From: Bacteroidota bacterium | GTDB taxonomy: Bacteria > Bacteroidota > Bacteroidia > Flavobacteriales > Crocinitomicaceae | DNA: 7,761 nucleotides | Assembly: GCA_029558435.1 (NCBI GenBank) | Contig: JAKQEZ010000609.1 | Span: forward strand, 1-7,761 | Direction: 5' to 3' | Shown: in pieces, positions 7,335-7,761 of the stretch | How the letters are laid out: each line of letters opens with the position of its first letter | Numbering within the stretch: position 1 is the first letter of the stretch | Made by a program: the position numbers and the translations under genes | The notes under the pieces: generated by a model | What the model saw: only the letters and a program-made list of their open reading frames with translations | Databases searched by the model: none | What the model was told of the DNA's origin: nothing

Positions 7335-7503
7335 GTGCGGCTGGCTAAAATTGTTTTTGAAAAATGCGGGGCGGCAAAAAAAATAAAACACGAAGCGTTG
7401 GGCTGTCGTGTCGGAAAAAAGTCCGCTGTTAAGTTTATATGTCGTCCTGTCGTTTCGATAATTGTCTGTCAGTTTAATGGTTGTTGTGTCGTCTGTTACG
7501 CTT

Positions 7504-7631
7504 GCCTATAACGTTTTGCGGCTTTGCGAAGGCGGGGATTTCTAGCACTAAATTTCATTAGAAGCACAAAGTTCAAGTATAGCATTTTTTTCTTTAAAGC
7601 ACAAAACCCCCGCTTTTGCAAAACCGCTGTT
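7504..7631 (-). repeat. Right attC-like palindrome with a 24-bp stem
   Basis: The arm at 7510-7537 and the arm at 7608-7631 are complementary at 20 of 24 positions once a 4-nt bulge in the first arm is allowed. They run from an outer AAC/GTT pair to an inner GCGGGG/CCCCGC block around a loop of about 70 nt that includes GAAGCAC (7561-7567). The inner end is GCCTATAAC (7504-7512), complementary to GTTATAGGC at 164-172. Its first 16 bp after the core (7509-7524) are identical to 41-56. A long bulged stem with paired outer and inner boxes is how a folded attC site looks. In the minus-strand reading this would be the site of the preceding cassette, with the crossover at G7512|TT. No integrase gene is present to support it directly. 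Confidence 0.55.
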
Positions 7632-7727
7632 CAAGCGACACCTCCGGTGAAATCCCCACAAAGCTAAAATAATACCCACAGCCTTGCTTGTTATACATAT
7701 TTAATCATATAAAAATAAGTAATAAAC

Positions 7728-7761
7728 ATGAAAGGTAATGAATTTTCAGCAAACAAATTAA
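7728..7761 (+). CDS. Possible start of an unidentified gene, cut by the window edge
   Basis: An ATG at 7728 opens a frame reading MKGNEFSANKL, which stays open to the end of the window. It follows an A-rich stretch of the kind seen before Bacteroidota starts, and TTGCTT (7684-7689) with TATAAA (7708-7713), 18 nt apart, could act as a promoter. Eleven codons are too few to recognise a family. It points away from the R-M operon and lies outside the palindromic bracket, so it would belong to the neighbouring DNA. Confidence 0.35.
   Translation, partial: MKGNEFSANKL

Larger units (their letters stand above)
7216..7503. other. Noncoding leader region upstream of hsdR
   Basis: These 288 bases hold no convincing gene. 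Like the noncoding end at 173-402, the stretch is G/T-biased on the plus strand and repeats GTCG motifs. It contains the possible operon promoter (7238-7270) and the long hairpin (7271-7334). It also has two pieces resembling the right palindrome, TTTGCGAAGG at 7287-7296 (also 7523-7532) and CCGCTGTTAAG at 7423-7433 (compare CCGCTGTTCAAG at 7624-7635), which could be remnants of an older copy. Plus-strand open frames crossing it extend into hsdR antisense or the palindrome and are not credible. Confidence 0.55.
44..7511 (-). mobile_element. Candidate giant integron-cassette-like unit carrying the defence operon
   Basis: On the minus strand the unit would begin TTATAGGC (from 7511) and end at the G of AAAACG|TTA (position 44), the expected G|TT crossover geometry of integron cassettes. 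The first bases of the unit are complementary to the outer box of its own 3' site: GTTATAGGCTGGCGT (164-178) and ACGCTTGCCTATAAC (7498-7512) pair at 13 of 15 positions, with a perfect 9-bp core. The genes point toward the site at 41-172, as in normal cassettes. Against this reading are the size (about 7.47 kb, four genes, while most known cassettes carry one short gene), the absence of any integrase in the window, and box sequences that deviate from the classical consensus. The alternative is a gene block lying between two copies of a lineage-specific palindromic repeat. Confidence 0.45.

Noticed and set aside
7263..7511. 82-residue plus-strand open frame in the leader of the operon
   Set aside because: It runs through the 7271-7334 hairpin and ends in the palindrome core; no domain, no start signal, and the frame is explained by the local repeat sequence.
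1..7761. CRISPR array, tRNA or rRNA
   Set aside because: No regularly spaced repeats and no cloverleaf or rRNA-like segments were seen on either strand; the only repeats are the palindromes and short motifs described.

Overview
The window looks like a piece of a Bacteroidota genome. The genes are AT-rich, the proteins are rich in Lys, Asn and Ile, and no Shine-Dalgarno sequences precede the starts; A-rich upstream stretches take their place. The lineage call is an inference from style, not from a marker gene.

Layout: one four-gene operon on the minus strand fills 403-7215. In transcription order it holds: (1) 7215-4813, an HsdR-type restriction and translocase subunit of the EcoEI kind; (2) 4804-2636, an HsdM methyltransferase fused at its C-terminus to a single HsdS-like target recognition domain; (3) 2636-2139, a small soluble M48-like zinc metallopeptidase (HEIGH plus ExxxD); (4) 2142-403, an ABC/RecF-type ATPase with a C-terminal helical extension. 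The junctions are an 8-nt gap, a TAATG stop/start overlap and an ATGA overlap, so all four genes are probably co-transcribed and the last three translationally coupled. Genes 1 and 2 should form a complete Type I-like restriction-modification system whose specificity comes from a half-size S module. Genes 3 and 4 are not standard R-M parts. They resemble a sensor ATPase plus effector pair and are the best candidate for something not yet described.

Flanks: the operon sits between two related imperfect palindromes, at 41-172 and 7504-7631. They share a 16-bp identical block and a GAAGCAC loop motif. The inner edges are mutually complementary (GTTATAGGC at 164-172, GCCTATAAC at 7504-7512). This is the geometry of an integron-type gene cassette bounded by attC-like sites, and read on the minus strand the attC-like site lies 3' of the genes, as in ordinary cassettes. 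At about 7.5 kb with four genes it would be very large. No integrase is visible. The noncoding ends inside the bracket (173-402 and 7216-7503) share short motifs, and the right one carries a strong 21-bp-arm hairpin and a possible Bacteroidota-type promoter. A further open frame appears to start on the plus strand at 7728 and runs off the window.
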